36,094 nucleotides of DNA from Vulcanimicrobiia bacterium (GTDB taxonomy: Bacteria > Vulcanimicrobiota > Vulcanimicrobiia > Vulcanimicrobiales > Vulcanimicrobiaceae), in assembly GCA_025934645.1 (NCBI GenBank), contig JAICWY010000019.1:1-36094 (forward strand), read 5' to 3'. Below the pieces are notes generated by a model that saw only the letters and a program-made list of their open reading frames with translations, did no database searches and was not told where the DNA came from. Made by a program: the position numbers and the translations under genes. Positions 17,214-25,548 of this stretch are shown one piece after another; positions within the stretch are counted from its first letter, which is position 1, and the number at the start of each line of letters is the position of its first letter.

Positions 17214-18985
17214 CGCACGAACAGCGATTCGTAGGAGTCGCGCAGCTCCGCTACCGTACGTGCGGGTGCGGCGCACGCGGTTCCGGCACAAACGTAGGCC
17301 GCCGGCGCGAGCAGCGGATCGAAGCCGCGCGGTTGAAGTGCGCGGGCATCACCGGGATCGATCGTGCGTACCGTCAGCAGCGCTTGCGGCAGTTGGTGCG
17401 CGCCTTCACGCAGCTCTTCTGTTTGCTTTACGTCTCCGACGAGCACGACGCTGGCGGGTGCGGCTAGATAGCGCCGCAACGCGCGCCCGTACGGCGAGGC
17501 GAACGTTCCGGCACGTCCGTAGGTCTTCGCGTACAGCACGAGCGTTTTTTCGGCAACCTCACGGTAGCGCGGCTCTTCATCCAAAGCGGCTAAACGTAAG
17601 AACGACTCCGCAAGAGAGGCGTTGTCGGGCAAAGGCCGGTCGGGAATATCCAGATTTCCGAGCGATCCCTGCATGCCGGCATGATCGTAAAAGCCGCCGT
17701 CCTCCGCGGCGAAAGAGCGCTGCAACGGCTCGAGCAAGGCGCGCGCACGTTCTAAAAAGCGCGGATCGCCGCCGAATTCGTGCGCGTCGAGCAAAGCCCG
17801 CAGATATGCCGCTTGATCGGTAAGAAGGCCCCGGATCTGCGGCGCGCCGCCGGGTTCGATGAAATGATAGAGCAAGCCGTCGTCCGCGCTCATGCGCTCG
17901 TGCAGCGCGTCGAGTGTCGCTTCACCTTCGGAAACGATGCGATCGTCGTCGAGGGCGTGCCCCGCCAGGACGAATGTGCCCGCCATCGCGGCCGTCCAAT
18001 TGGAATACGACGTTCGGTCGACGTACGGCGTCTTCCGCGAGCGGCGCTCCTCGAGCGGCAACGCGTAGTATTCTTCGTCCGCATCTTGACTGCCGGCGAA
18101 GAAGTGCGTTTGCGGGTCGCGCAGCGTGGTGCGGATGTACGATAATGCCGAGAACAGTGTCGAGCGGAAGCGATCGTTACGCGTCGTGCGCACCAGCGAT
18201 GCGAGCACGCGCAAGAGACCCGCATGGTCTTCGGTCATCTTCTCGAAATGCGGAATGCTCCAATCGCGCGTCGTCGAGTACCGGAAGAATCCGCCCTCGG
18301 CGTGATCGTACATGCCGCCCGTAGCCATCGCCAGCATAGACTCGGCGACCATGTCGTAGAGCCGCTGTTCGCGCGTAACGAGATACTCTTGCAGCAAAAA
18401 ATCCAACGCATCCGTCATCGGAAATTTCGGCGCATTGCCGAATCCGCCGTATTCCGGATCGTAGGTTTCCGAAATCTCTTCCACGATACGCGCGAGCATC
18501 GTCTCGCGCAGTTCCGCCGGTGCCGACGGCTCGTAACTGCGGCGTTGCGAGCGCAGTTCGACGGCCCGCTGCTCGATCTGCGCGCGGTTAGTACGGTAGA
18601 ATTGCTCGATTTGATCCAGCGCGGAGCGCATTTGCTCCGGCGGAATATACGTTCCCCCGGCCAGAAGCGCGCCATCCGGTGTGAGAAACGCCGTCGTCGG
18701 CCAACCGCCCTGGTTGTAGCGCGCGTTAATATCGGGACGCCGGTCATTGTCCACGCGAACCGGCACGAAGCGCTCGTTGATTGCGTCGATTACCGCAGGA
18801 TCCGAGTAACTCGTTTCGTCCATGACGTGGCACCAATGGCACCACACCGCCGAAATTGCGAGCAGCACCGGTTTGCCGTCGCGCTGCGCGCGCTCGAACG
18901 CTTCGTCACCCCAGGGTTGCCAAGCGATTTCGTGCGCGCGGTTCGGCCGCGGCGAGAAATGAAAATGCTCCGTTTGCGCGCTCAT
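17210..18985 (-). CDS. DUF255/thioredoxin-domain protein, YyaL/SSP411 type
   Basis: The 591-residue product begins MSAQTEHFHF and has an N-terminal thioredoxin-like domain with the motif AVWCHWCHVMDETSY (Cys49 and Cys52), then GGWPTTAFLTPDG. This is followed by a long alpha/alpha-toroid region typical of glycoside hydrolase-like YyaL proteins (YGGFGNAPKFPM, MATGGMYDHAEGGFFRYS, WSIPHFEKM, DGGFYDH). The family is widespread, and its substrate is unsettled. A longer frame upstream exists, but the Met at 18985 matches the family N-terminus. It follows the small membrane gene by 11 bases and is probably co-transcribed. It is convergent with the membrane protein ending at 17213, overlapping by four bases. 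Confidence 0.9.
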   Translation of the reverse strand: MSAQTEHFHFSPRPNRAHEIAWQPWGDEAFERAQRDGKPVLLAISAVWCHWCHVMDETSYSDPAVIDAINERFVPVRVDNDRRPDINARYNQGGWPTTAFLTPDGALLAGGTYIPPEQMRSALDQIEQFYRTNRAQIEQRAVELRSQRRSYEPSAPAELRETMLARIVEEISETYDPEYGGFGNAPKFPMTDALDFLLQEYLVTREQRLYDMVAESMLAMATGGMYDHAEGGFFRYSTTRDWSIPHFEKMTEDHAGLLRVLASLVRTTRNDRFRSTLFSALSYIRTTLRDPQTHFFAGSQDADEEYYALPLEERRSRKTPYVDRTSYSNWTAAMAGTFVLAGHALDDDRIVSEGEATLDALHERMSADDGLLYHFIEPGGAPQIRGLLTDQAAYLRALLDAHEFGGDPRFLERARALLEPLQRSFAAEDGGFYDHAGMQGSLGNLDIPDRPLPDNASLAESFLRLAALDEEPRYREVAEKTLVLYAKTYGRAGTFASPYGRALRRYLAAPASVVLVGDVKQTEELREGAHQLPQALLTVRTIDPGDARALQPRGFDPLLAPAAYVCAGTACAAPARTVAELRDSYESLFVR

Positions 18986-18996
18986 GCCGGAGCCTT

Positions 18997-19278
18997 CTAT
19001 TCTTCGTCGCTGAATCCGCGCGCGAAGGACGAGAAATAGAAGATGAAAATCAGCACGAACACTGCAAGCAACGGTACGGCGGGAACCCACGGCGCCGCGA
19101 GCGAGTACGCAAACAATCCCGCAAAAACGGCGCTAACGGCGGCATACACCCGGTGGGAATGCGGCGTCATACCGTACACGTTTGCCGCGTAATAGTTAGT
19201 AGCCGCACGGCGGCTTTTGAAGGCGGCGAAAGTGGCCACAAAAAGGCTGAGAACCAAGCCGGCGAGGCTCGAAATCAC
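18997..19278 (-). CDS. Hypothetical small membrane protein
   Basis: From GTG 19278 the 93-residue product has three predicted membrane segments: ISSLAGLVLSLFVATFAAF at the N-terminus, YAAVSAVFAGLFAYSLAA and VPLLAVFVLIFIFYFSSFA near the C-terminus. A charged loop with AATNYYAANVYGMTPHSHR lies between the first two. I do not recognise a family. It is the first gene of a two-gene minus-strand unit with the DUF255 protein. Its start lies 80 bases from the divergent small membrane gene at 19359, so the promoters share that gap. A longer frame to 19350 is possible but would start inside the region I take as promoter. Confidence 0.65.
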   Translation of the reverse strand: MISSLAGLVLSLFVATFAAFKSRRAATNYYAANVYGMTPHSHRVYAAVSAVFAGLFAYSLAAPWVPAVPLLAVFVLIFIFYFSSFARGFSDEE

Positions 19279-19295
19279 TGTTTCACGTCCCGAGT

Positions 19296-19322
19296 GTGTA
19301 CGCGCTTGCCAAGGGTGGGTAT
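19296..19322 (+). promoter_or_regulatory. Candidate SigB/SigF-type promoter
   Basis: GTGTAC (19296-19301), a 15-base spacer and GGGTAT (19317-19322) resemble the GTTTAA-N12-15-GGGTAT consensus known for Bacillus sigma-B and sigma-F. The -10 match is perfect and the -35 match is four of six. It lies 37 bases before the ATG at 19359. The sigma family it would serve is encoded at 10393-11181. Confidence 0.4.
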
Positions 19323-19358
19323 AAGTGGCCACTGCAACAGAAAGGAGCAAGAACCTGT

Positions 19359-19568
19359 ATGGCTGACGGTCCGGTTGTAGTGAACGACGGTGGTAGCAGT
19401 GGCGGCGGGGCCGCTGCGATTGGCATTGTGGTCATCGTCCTTATCGCTATTCTGGTCGCTGTATTCGTATGGCACCCGTGGTCTATTTCGTCGACAAGCA
19501 CGACGAACTCCACCGGTAGCACTAGCACCACCCACTCGACAACGAGCAATAATGGAGGCAATCCTTAA
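19359..19568 (+). CDS. Small single-pass membrane protein with Ser/Thr/Asn-rich tail
   Basis: The 69-residue product has an N-terminal Gly-rich stretch (NDGGSSGGGAA), one strong membrane helix (AIGIVVIVLIAILVAVFVW) and a C-terminal tail made almost only of Ser, Thr, Asn and Gly. AAAGGAG lies 11 bases before the ATG. A longer frame from 19296 exists but would start inside the candidate promoter. The stop overlaps the next ATG by one base (TAATG), so the two small proteins are coupled. I do not recognise a family; the tail would lie outside the membrane if the helix is N-in. Confidence 0.7.
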   Translation: MADGPVVVNDGGSSGGGAAAIGIVVIVLIAILVAVFVWHPWSISSTSTTNSTGSTSTTHSTTSNNGGNP

Positions 19569-19726
19569 TGGGCGGCTTGCTCTGGACGATCATCGTCATC
19601 TTAGTGATCCTTTGGCTTATCGGCTGGATCGGATTCCATCTGGCGAGCTGGATCTGGATACTTTTGGTTATCGCGGTCATTCTCGTGATCGTGAATCTGC
19701 TGACGGGTAGGGGCGCACGCCTCTGA
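19568..19726 (+). CDS. Lmo0937-family (DUF5670) small membrane protein
   Basis: This 52-residue ORF begins MGGLLWTIIVILVILWLIGW and is nearly all hydrophobic: two helices separated by the GFHLASW turn, with a basic end (LLTGRGARL). That is the pattern of the Lmo0937/DUF5670 family. The ATG overlaps the previous stop as TAATG. Lmo0937 is, as I recall, among sigma-B-dependent genes in Listeria, which would match the candidate promoter upstream. The function of the family is unknown. The frame ends with TGA at 19724-19726, 62 bases before the ligD start. Confidence 0.8.
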   Translation: MGGLLWTIIVILVILWLIGWIGFHLASWIWILLVIAVILVIVNLLTGRGARL

Positions 19727-19788
19727 ACCGGAGCAAAGGGGCAGGCACCGGTTCTAAGGAGCCGGGCTCGCTCCGGCGGTACCAACGC

Positions 19789-21372
19789 ATGCGCGACTTC
19801 GGCGAAACGCCGGAGCCGCGCGGCACCCGCTCGAAGCGCACTGCAAAGCTGCGCTTCGTCATTCAAAAGCATCGCGCGACGCGGCTGCATTACGACTTCC
19901 GCTTAGAAGCCGACGGCGTGCTCAAATCGTGGGCCATTCCGAAAGGTCCGTCGTTTACGCCGGGCGAGCGACGCTTGGCGATGCACGTGGAAGATCACCC
20001 CATGGATTACCGTACCTTCGAAGGCATCATTCCGAAGGGGAATTACGGCGCTGGTGAAGTGATCGTGTGGGACGAGGGCACGTACGAGCTCTTCGAAGGA
20101 AGCGATCCGTCCGCGGAGATCGGCAAAGGCAAGATCAAGTTCGTCATGCACGGCAAGAAGATGCACGGACTCTTCACGCTCGTGCGAATCAAAGGCCGCG
20201 GCGGGGAGAGCGGCGATCCGTGGCTGCTGCTCAAGGATCACGACGAATACGAGAATCCGAAGTACGACATTGAAAAAGACAATAAATCCGTCAAGACCGG
20301 GCGTACCGTCGAGTCGTACGCCGGCGATCCGAAAGCGCGGCATTGGCAATCCAACCGCCGTGCGTCGGGTGCAGCGGAAAAAAAGCCGGCGGCGCGGGCG
20401 AAGCGCGATAAACTTCCGGAAATCGCCTCGCCGATGCTGGCGACGCTGGTCGACGAACCGTTCGACGACGACGAATGGCTCTTCGAGATCAAATGGGACG
20501 GGTACCGCGCGATCTGCACGGTCGATGAGAAGGGCGGTATTTCACTCGTTTCACGCAACGGGCTCGACCTGCTCAAAAAATTTCCGGATCTGCAAGGCCT
20601 TGCCGGCGCGTGGAAAACGCTGCCCGTCGTGGCGGACGGCGAGATCGTCATTTTAGACGATGAGGGCCGGTCGTCGTTCCAACGGCTGCAAGAAGCGATG
20701 AGCAAAGGGCGCTCGCCGCGCAAAACGCCGGCGCTGACCTATGCGGCATTCGATCTGCTGTACGCCGACGGCAAAGATCTGCGCAAGACGCCGCTCGAGG
20801 AGCGCAAGGAACTGCTGCAGCGCGCGATTGCAGACGACGAACTCGTGCTCTATTCGAAGCACGTCGTGGGCAAGGGCCGCGCGCTGTTTAAACAGGCGCA
20901 GGAGCGCGAGTTGGAAGGCATCATCGGCAAACGCCGCGAGTCGCTCTACAGCGAACGGCGCACGCGCGACTGGGTGAAAATAAAAGCGCAGCTGATGCAA
21001 GAATTCGTAATCGGTGGTTACACCGAGCCGCGAGGCAGCCGAAAAGGCTTCGGATCGCTGCTGCTGGGTGTTTACGAAAAAGGCAAGCTGCGGTACGTCG
21101 GCCACGCCGGAACGGGCTTCAATACGAAAACGCTGGCGTCGATGACCGCCGACCTGAAAAAAATCGAGCGCAAGACGACACCGTTCGCCAACAAAGTAGA
21201 GGCGAACACGACGCCGCATTGGGTCGATCCGAAACTGGTCGCCGAGATCCGTTTCACCGAGTGGACGCGTGACGGGTATTTGCGCCAGCCCGCGTTTCTG
21301 GGCTTGCGGGTCGACAAAGATCCGAAGAGCTGCGTGCGCGAGCGCGCGATCGACGCCGACGAGGTCGCGTAG
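19789..21372 (+). CDS. ligD: LigD-type ATP-dependent DNA ligase: phosphoesterase and ligase domains
   Basis: This is the end-processing and sealing part of bacterial NHEJ. The N-terminal 3'-phosphoesterase domain (about 10-150) has RLHYDFRLE, SWAIPKGPS and IPKGNYGAGEV. The ligase domain (about 212-515) has motif I EIKWDGYR with the AMP-accepting Lys235, LVSRNGLDL, VADGEIVILD and EGIIGKR, plus an OB fold. The polymerase domain is a separate gene just downstream. The ATG at 19789 falls inside a family-conserved stretch: the codons before it read LRRYQR, matching the L..Y..KRDF..TPEP pattern. Translation may therefore begin upstream, yet the only option before the stop at 19708 is CTG 19723. Confidence 0.93.
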   Translation: MRDFGETPEPRGTRSKRTAKLRFVIQKHRATRLHYDFRLEADGVLKSWAIPKGPSFTPGERRLAMHVEDHPMDYRTFEGIIPKGNYGAGEVIVWDEGTYELFEGSDPSAEIGKGKIKFVMHGKKMHGLFTLVRIKGRGGESGDPWLLLKDHDEYENPKYDIEKDNKSVKTGRTVESYAGDPKARHWQSNRRASGAAEKKPAARAKRDKLPEIASPMLATLVDEPFDDDEWLFEIKWDGYRAICTVDEKGGISLVSRNGLDLLKKFPDLQGLAGAWKTLPVVADGEIVILDDEGRSSFQRLQEAMSKGRSPRKTPALTYAAFDLLYADGKDLRKTPLEERKELLQRAIADDELVLYSKHVVGKGRALFKQAQERELEGIIGKRRESLYSERRTRDWVKIKAQLMQEFVIGGYTEPRGSRKGFGSLLLGVYEKGKLRYVGHAGTGFNTKTLASMTADLKKIERKTTPFANKVEANTTPHWVDPKLVAEIRFTEWTRDGYLRQPAFLGLRVDKDPKSCVRERAIDADEVA

Positions 21373-22325
21373 TGGCGGCCGCCAAGAGCGAAGTCACGAT
21401 CGGCGGACGCAAACTCACGCTCTCGAATCTCGACAAAGTGTTATGGCCGCGCGACGGCTACACCAAAGGCGATCTGATCGCGTATTACCGCAGCGTCGCG
21501 CAGTGGATACTTCCGCATCTCGAGAACCGGCCCCTCACGCTGCAGCGCTGGCCCGACGGCATCGACCACCAGGCGTTCTTCGAAAAACAGGCGCCGCGCT
21601 TCAAGCCCGAATGGGTTCCGACGATTGCGCTTTCGGCGGACGAGAGTTCGCGCAAAATCTCGTACATGCTCTGCAACGACGAAGCGACGCTCGCGTGGTG
21701 TGCGAATCTGGCATCGATCGTTCTGCACGTCTGGTATTCACATGTGCCGACGACGGACGTTCCCGATTACGCGCTCTTCGATCTCGACACGTGCGAGAAG
21801 ACGACGATGAAGACGCTGGTCACGGTCGCGCTCGCGTTCCGCGACGCGCTGGCGGAAATCGGTTTGCCGTCGCTCGTGAAGACGTCCGGCGGCTCCGGCT
21901 TGCACGTCGTCATTCCGCTCAAACCGAAGTATAGCTACGATACGGTCCGGCAGTTCGCCGAGGTTACCGCGCGGCACGTCGGCGCTCAGCTGCCCGGCCT
22001 GACGACGTTGGAGCGCACCATTTCGCGCCGTCCCTCGACCGCGGTGTACCTGGACTGGGTCCAAGTCGGACGCGGTAAAACGGTCGTGCCGCCCTACGCC
22101 GTGCGCGCGCGGGACGGCGCGCCCGTCTCGATGCCGCTCGACTGGTCCGAGGTCGAAGCGCTCGGCAAAAAGCGCGCTTCGCCGGAAGCGGTCATCGGGC
22201 AATGGAACCTAAAAAATGCCGTGAAGCGCCTAAAAAGCACGGGCGATTTGTGGGGCAAGAAGTCGTGGGCGCCCGCCGCGCTCGAGCCTGCGCTCCGTAA
22301 AGCGCAACGCGCCTGGACCGCGTAG
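21372..22325 (+). CDS. LigD polymerase domain protein (NHEJ primase-polymerase)
   Basis: The 317-residue product is a stand-alone polymerase domain of the LigD/archaeo-eukaryotic primase superfamily, which fills gaps at double-strand breaks, often with ribonucleotides. The family opening LTLSNLDKVLWPRDGYTKGD is present. The catalytic Asp pair is in YALFDLDTC (D137, D139) and the third acidic residue is likely D229 in VYLDWVQ. VKTSGGSGLHVVIPL is the nucleotide-binding strand. The GTG start overlaps the ligase TAG by one base. Fused LigD proteins usually carry this domain in the same chain, so the gene split is a variant of the PE-Lig-Pol order. Confidence 0.92.
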   Translation: MAAAKSEVTIGGRKLTLSNLDKVLWPRDGYTKGDLIAYYRSVAQWILPHLENRPLTLQRWPDGIDHQAFFEKQAPRFKPEWVPTIALSADESSRKISYMLCNDEATLAWCANLASIVLHVWYSHVPTTDVPDYALFDLDTCEKTTMKTLVTVALAFRDALAEIGLPSLVKTSGGSGLHVVIPLKPKYSYDTVRQFAEVTARHVGAQLPGLTTLERTISRRPSTAVYLDWVQVGRGKTVVPPYAVRARDGAPVSMPLDWSEVEALGKKRASPEAVIGQWNLKNAVKRLKSTGDLWGKKSWAPAALEPALRKAQRAWTA

Positions 22326-22327
22326 GG

Positions 22328-22333
22328 TATAAT
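22328..22333 (+). promoter_or_regulatory. Candidate -10 element (TATAAT) for ku
   Basis: A perfect TATAAT lies seven bases before the ku ATG, so transcription would start at or within one base of the start codon. The preceding bases make GGGTATAAT, sharing GGGTATAA with the candidate promoter at 19317. No recognisable -35 is seen at the usual spacing. Confidence 0.4.
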
Positions 22334-22340
22334 ACATATC

Positions 22341-23207
22341 ATGGCTCACGCGATATGGTCGGGGTCGATTAACTTCGGGCTGGTGACGATCCCCGTAAAA
22401 CTTCTCACGGCAGTGCGCACGAACGACGTGTCGTTCAATATGCTGCACGCCAAAGACGAGGGGCGCATCAAATACGAGCGGCTTTGCTCGGTCGAAGACA
22501 AGCCCGTGCCCTGGGACGAGATCGTCAAAGGCTACGAGTACGAGAAAGGCGAGTACGTCATTCTCACCGACGAAGACTTCAAAAAAGTTAATCCGGAAGC
22601 GACGCAGAGCGTCGACATCATGGAGTTCGTCGAGCTCGAGAAGATCAACCCAATGTTCTTCGACAAGCCGTACTACTTGGAGCCCACAAAGCAAGGCCGC
22701 CATGCGTACGCGCTGCTGCGCGAAGCGCTTGCGCGCGCCAACAAAGTCGCGATCGCGCGCGTCGTCATTCGCACGAAAGAAACGATTGCGGCCGTTAAAC
22801 CCGACGGCGATGCGCTGGTGCTCGAGCTGATGCACTGGGCCGACGAGATCGTCGGGCAATCGACGCTGGATCTGCCGGCCGACGTGAAACTTCCCGAACC
22901 CGAAATGAAGATGGCAAAGATGCTCATCGATTCCATGAGCGTCGACGAGTTCGAGCCGGAAAAGTTCACGAACACGTATCACGAGGAACTGATGGCGATG
23001 ATCGAGGCGCGCGCGGCCGGCAAAGAGGTGCCGCGTCCGAAAAAGGCGCCCGCCCGCGCGAAAGTCGTCAATCTCATGGACGTGCTGCAGCAAAGTTTGG
23101 AAGAGAGCAAAAAGCAGCGCGAGGGCCGCACCGCGGCGGCGCCCAAGCGCGCGGCGCATCGCGCTTCGCCTTCCGGCGGGGCAAAGCGCAAAAAGAAAAG
23201 CGCTTAA
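22341..23207 (+). CDS. ku: Non-homologous end joining protein Ku
   Basis: Ku binds DNA ends as a homodimer ring and recruits LigD. The 288-residue product starts with the standard bacterial opening AIWSGSINFGLVTIPVKL. It contains KPVPWDEIVKGYEYEKGEYVIL, DIMEFVELEKINPMFFDKPYYLEP and the family end of the core, YHEELMAMIEARAAGKEV. The Lys/Arg-rich C-terminal tail (KRAAHRAS...KRKKKSA) is typical for DNA binding and LigD recruitment. With ligD and the polymerase gene immediately upstream, the NHEJ set is complete. Its stop overlaps that of the convergent MFS gene by three bases. Confidence 0.96.
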   Translation: MAHAIWSGSINFGLVTIPVKLLTAVRTNDVSFNMLHAKDEGRIKYERLCSVEDKPVPWDEIVKGYEYEKGEYVILTDEDFKKVNPEATQSVDIMEFVELEKINPMFFDKPYYLEPTKQGRHAYALLREALARANKVAIARVVIRTKETIAAVKPDGDALVLELMHWADEIVGQSTLDLPADVKLPEPEMKMAKMLIDSMSVDEFEPEKFTNTYHEELMAMIEARAAGKEVPRPKKAPARAKVVNLMDVLQQSLEESKKQREGRTAAAPKRAAHRASPSGGAKRKKKSA

Positions 23208-24385
23208 GAAGCGGCAGTCTCGGTGGAGGGCGCGGTGCTTACGGCATCGCGCTTTCCGTTTTGTATCCCCATGACGAGTGCGATCGCCGCAAAGAAGAGC
23301 GACGATGCCGCAGAGTATGCCGAACCGTACACGCCCAGGAGCGCGGTAGACGCCGGCGGCGACACGATGCCGGAAAACGAATCCAGCGAGGACGTCACGC
23401 TCAGTACCGTGCCTTGCACGGAGTCTTCGGCGCCTTCGCTGATCAGCGCGGTGAGGCCGGTATTGCCGAACGCCATGCCCGCGCTGAAGAACAGCGACAT
23501 GATCGCGAGCTGCCAAACCGATCCCACAAACGGAACGTAAGCGAACGCGCAGACCAGCGCGCCGATGCCCAGCGTCGAGGTCGCGCGGTTGCCGATGCGA
23601 TCCGAGACGCGTCCCAATATGAGCGCGTTCATCAGCACGTTCAGAACCGAAATGTAGATCATGAAGAAATACGTCTCGCGCAATCCGAAGTGCAGCTGCT
23701 TTGCGAAGTAGAGCGCCATGACGCCGAACCAGCCGTACAGCGCGAGTGAGAGCGCCAATTTCTGCCAAAGTTTGGGCGAAAGCTTGCGATCGCCGAATGT
23801 GCGGAAGATCTCCGTAAGTCCCACCGCGGTTCCTTCGGCTTTTCCGCGCGACTCAGGCAGCACGAAATACGTCACGAGCAGCGTGATAAATTGCAACGCC
23901 GCCGCCGTATAAAGCGGCACCGAGAATCCATAGATTGCCAGACCTGCCCCGATTGCCGGGCCGCACGCCATACCGGCGGCAAACGTTGCGCCGATGTACC
24001 CGAAGGCTCGCGCGCGTTCTTTTGGCTGGACGAGATCCGCGACGTACGCTTGCGTCACGCCGATATTGCCGCCGGAACAGCCTTCCAAAAACCGTGCGAT
24101 GAAGACCCACATAATCGTCGGCGCCCATCCGAGCATGGCCCAGCCGATCGTCGATCCGACTTGGCTGATCATCAGCACGCCTTTGCGTCCGATGCGATCG
24201 GAGAGATTTCCCCAGAGCGGTCCGGTGACGAGTTGGCAGAACGAAAAGAGCGAGAATAATACGCCGACGACGATCGCGGGCTGCTTGAAGTGCATCACGT
24301 AATACGGCAACAGCGGAATCAGCAAACTGAATCCGAGTATGTCGATGAACGTGATTCCCAGAATCGGAGCGAGTCGGCGAATCAT
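23204..24385 (-). CDS. MFS transporter, TetA-like
   Basis: The 393-residue product has 12 predicted membrane helices and the MFS motif A between helices 2 and 3 ([13 protein letters not shown]), with a second copy between helices 8 and 9 ([13 protein letters not shown]). The N-terminus ([19 protein letters not shown]) and [15 protein letters not shown] resemble the TetA/multidrug-efflux branch. The substrate cannot be inferred. Its ATG overlaps the stop of the upstream protease gene by four bases, so the two are co-transcribed on the minus strand. Confidence 0.88.
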   Translation of the reverse strand: MIRRLAPILGITFIDILGFSLLIPLLPYYVMHFKQPAIVVGVLFSLFSFCQLVTGPLWGNLSDRIGRKGVLMISQVGSTIGWAMLGWAPTIMWVFIARFLEGCSGGNIGVTQAYVADLVQPKERARAFGYIGATFAAGMACGPAIGAGLAIYGFSVPLYTAAALQFITLLVTYFVLPESRGKAEGTAVGLTEIFRTFGDRKLSPKLWQKLALSLALYGWFGVMALYFAKQLHFGLRETYFFMIYISVLNVLMNALILGRVSDRIGNRATSTLGIGALVCAFAYVPFVGSVWQLAIMSLFFSAGMAFGNTGLTALISEGAEDSVQGTVLSVTSSLDSFSGIVSPPASTALLGVYGSAYSAASSLFFAAIALVMGIQNGKRDAVSTAPSTETAAS

Positions 24386-25290
24386 CTATCCTCGATCGGA
24401 AGAACCAGCGTCGTGACCGGCTCGCCGTTACGGAGAAGCGTGAGCTTGTAACTGCGGCGCAGATCCACAAGCGTCAAGCAGCGGTGCAGGTCGTCCATAT
24501 CCCGCACTGGCTGCTCTTCGAATGCCCGCAAAAGGTCGCCTTCGCGCACGCCCGCCGTCTCCGCCGGGCTGCCGGGCTCCACTGCGACGATCAGCACGCC
24601 CTTCGTCGTCACGGCGCCCGCGACGCCGAGGTAGCCGCGGCGCACGCGCCCGTCGCGGATAAGCAGCCCTGCGACGAACTTGGCCGTGTTCATGGCAATC
24701 GCAAAGCAGATCCCCTGCCCCGGGAACACCGCGGTGTTCACGCCGGCCACCGCACCGTCTGCCGTGACCAGCGGGCCGCCTGAGTTGCCCGGGTTGAGAG
24801 CCGCGTCGGTTTGGATGACGTTGTCGATGAGCCGGCCGGATTGCGCACGCAAACTGCGGCCGAGCGCGCTCACGACTCCGGCGGTGACGGTATACTGCAG
24901 GCCGTACGGGTTCCCGACGGCGATGACGAGCTGTCCGGGCCGCAGGCGCGCGGAATCGCCGAGCCGCGCCGGCACAAGGCCGCCGGCGTCGATGCGCAGC
25001 ACCGCGATGTCGCTGTGCCGGTCCTCGCCGACCAGCGTGGCGGGCACTTCACGGCCGTCCAGCATGGACACGGAGACGCGATCTGCGCCGCTCACCACGT
25101 GGCTGTTCGTGAGCACGAAACCGTCGGGCGTGAAGATGAAGCCGGACCCGTTGCCGCCGTGCCGGCCCTTCTGGACCTCGATGGCGACGACGGACGGGCT
25201 CACGGTCTCTGCGGCGTGCGTAACGGCCTGAGAATAGGCATCCAGCGGCGCCGCCGTCTCATCGGAGACGAAGCGTAAGGAACCAGACAT
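24382..25290 (-). CDS. HtrA/DegP-type trypsin-like serine protease with PDZ domain
   Basis: The 302-residue product has the chymotrypsin-fold triad of HtrA proteases: His64 in LTNSHVVSG, Asp94 in [10 protein letters not shown] and Ser170 in [13 protein letters not shown] domain occupies about residues 215-300 ([25 protein letters not shown]). No signal peptide or membrane helix precedes the protease domain, so unlike DegP/DegS it is likely cytoplasmic, unless a leader was missed. AGAGG lies four bases before the ATG, and a short inverted repeat (gaacc/ggttc, 25302-25317) is upstream. It is coupled to the MFS gene, a pairing that may reflect membrane-protein quality control, which is inference. 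Confidence 0.9.
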   Translation of the reverse strand: MSGSLRFVSDETAAPLDAYSQAVTHAAETVSPSVVAIEVQKGRHGGNGSGFIFTPDGFVLTNSHVVSGADRVSVSMLDGREVPATLVGEDRHSDIAVLRIDAGGLVPARLGDSARLRPGQLVIAVGNPYGLQYTVTAGVVSALGRSLRAQSGRLIDNVIQTDAALNPGNSGGPLVTADGAVAGVNTAVFPGQGICFAIAMNTAKFVAGLLIRDGRVRRGYLGVAGAVTTKGVLIVAVEPGSPAETAGVREGDLLRAFEEQPVRDMDDLHRCLTLVDLRRSYKLTLLRNGEPVTTLVLPIEDR

Positions 25291-25376
25291 GGTGCCTCTT
25301 TGAACCCTTTATGGTTCCGCCGGTTTCACAAGCAGGGCCGGAGTGCCGTTCCGCGAATCGGCTCCGGTCGGTTCCA

Positions 25377-25460
25377 GCCCAGATGGCGGAATTGGTAGAC
25401 GCGCTGGTTTCAGGTATCAGTGGCCGCAAGGCCGTGGGGGTTCGAGTCCCTTTCTGGGCA
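25377..25460 (+). tRNA. tRNA-Leu (CAG)
   Basis: The 84-base gene folds as a class II tRNA. The acceptor arms are gcccaga and tctgggc plus discriminator A, the D loop contains attggtagac, and the anticodon stem-loop is ctggt-ttcaggt-atcag with anticodon CAG. A long variable stem is ggcc-gcaa-ggcc, and the T loop is ttcgagt. The 3' CCA is not encoded. It sits between the divergent protease gene and the FAD oxidoreductase and is followed by a terminator. Confidence 0.97.
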
Positions 25461-25479
25461 AATTTCTCGACTTAGCAAG

Positions 25480-25507
25480 CCGCTCCGGATTCCGGGAGCG
25501 GTTTTTT
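25480..25507 (+). terminator. Rho-independent terminator after tRNA-Leu
   Basis: The arms ccgctcc (25480-25486) and ggagcgg (25495-25501) form a stem with an eight-base loop, followed by six T residues (25502-25507). Confidence 0.85.
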
Positions 25508-25548
25508 GCTTCAATGGGACGGCAAGCTCATTGCGGTAAGAGCGGTAT

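Noticed and set aside
18224-19039. Long plus-strand frame opposite the DUF255 gene
   Set aside because: It is antisense to a clear protein family, rich in Arg and His, and a by-product of high GC content.
25377-25460. tRNA-Leu as an integration site
   Set aside because: No integrase, no partial tRNA repeat and no change in gene character are seen on either side.
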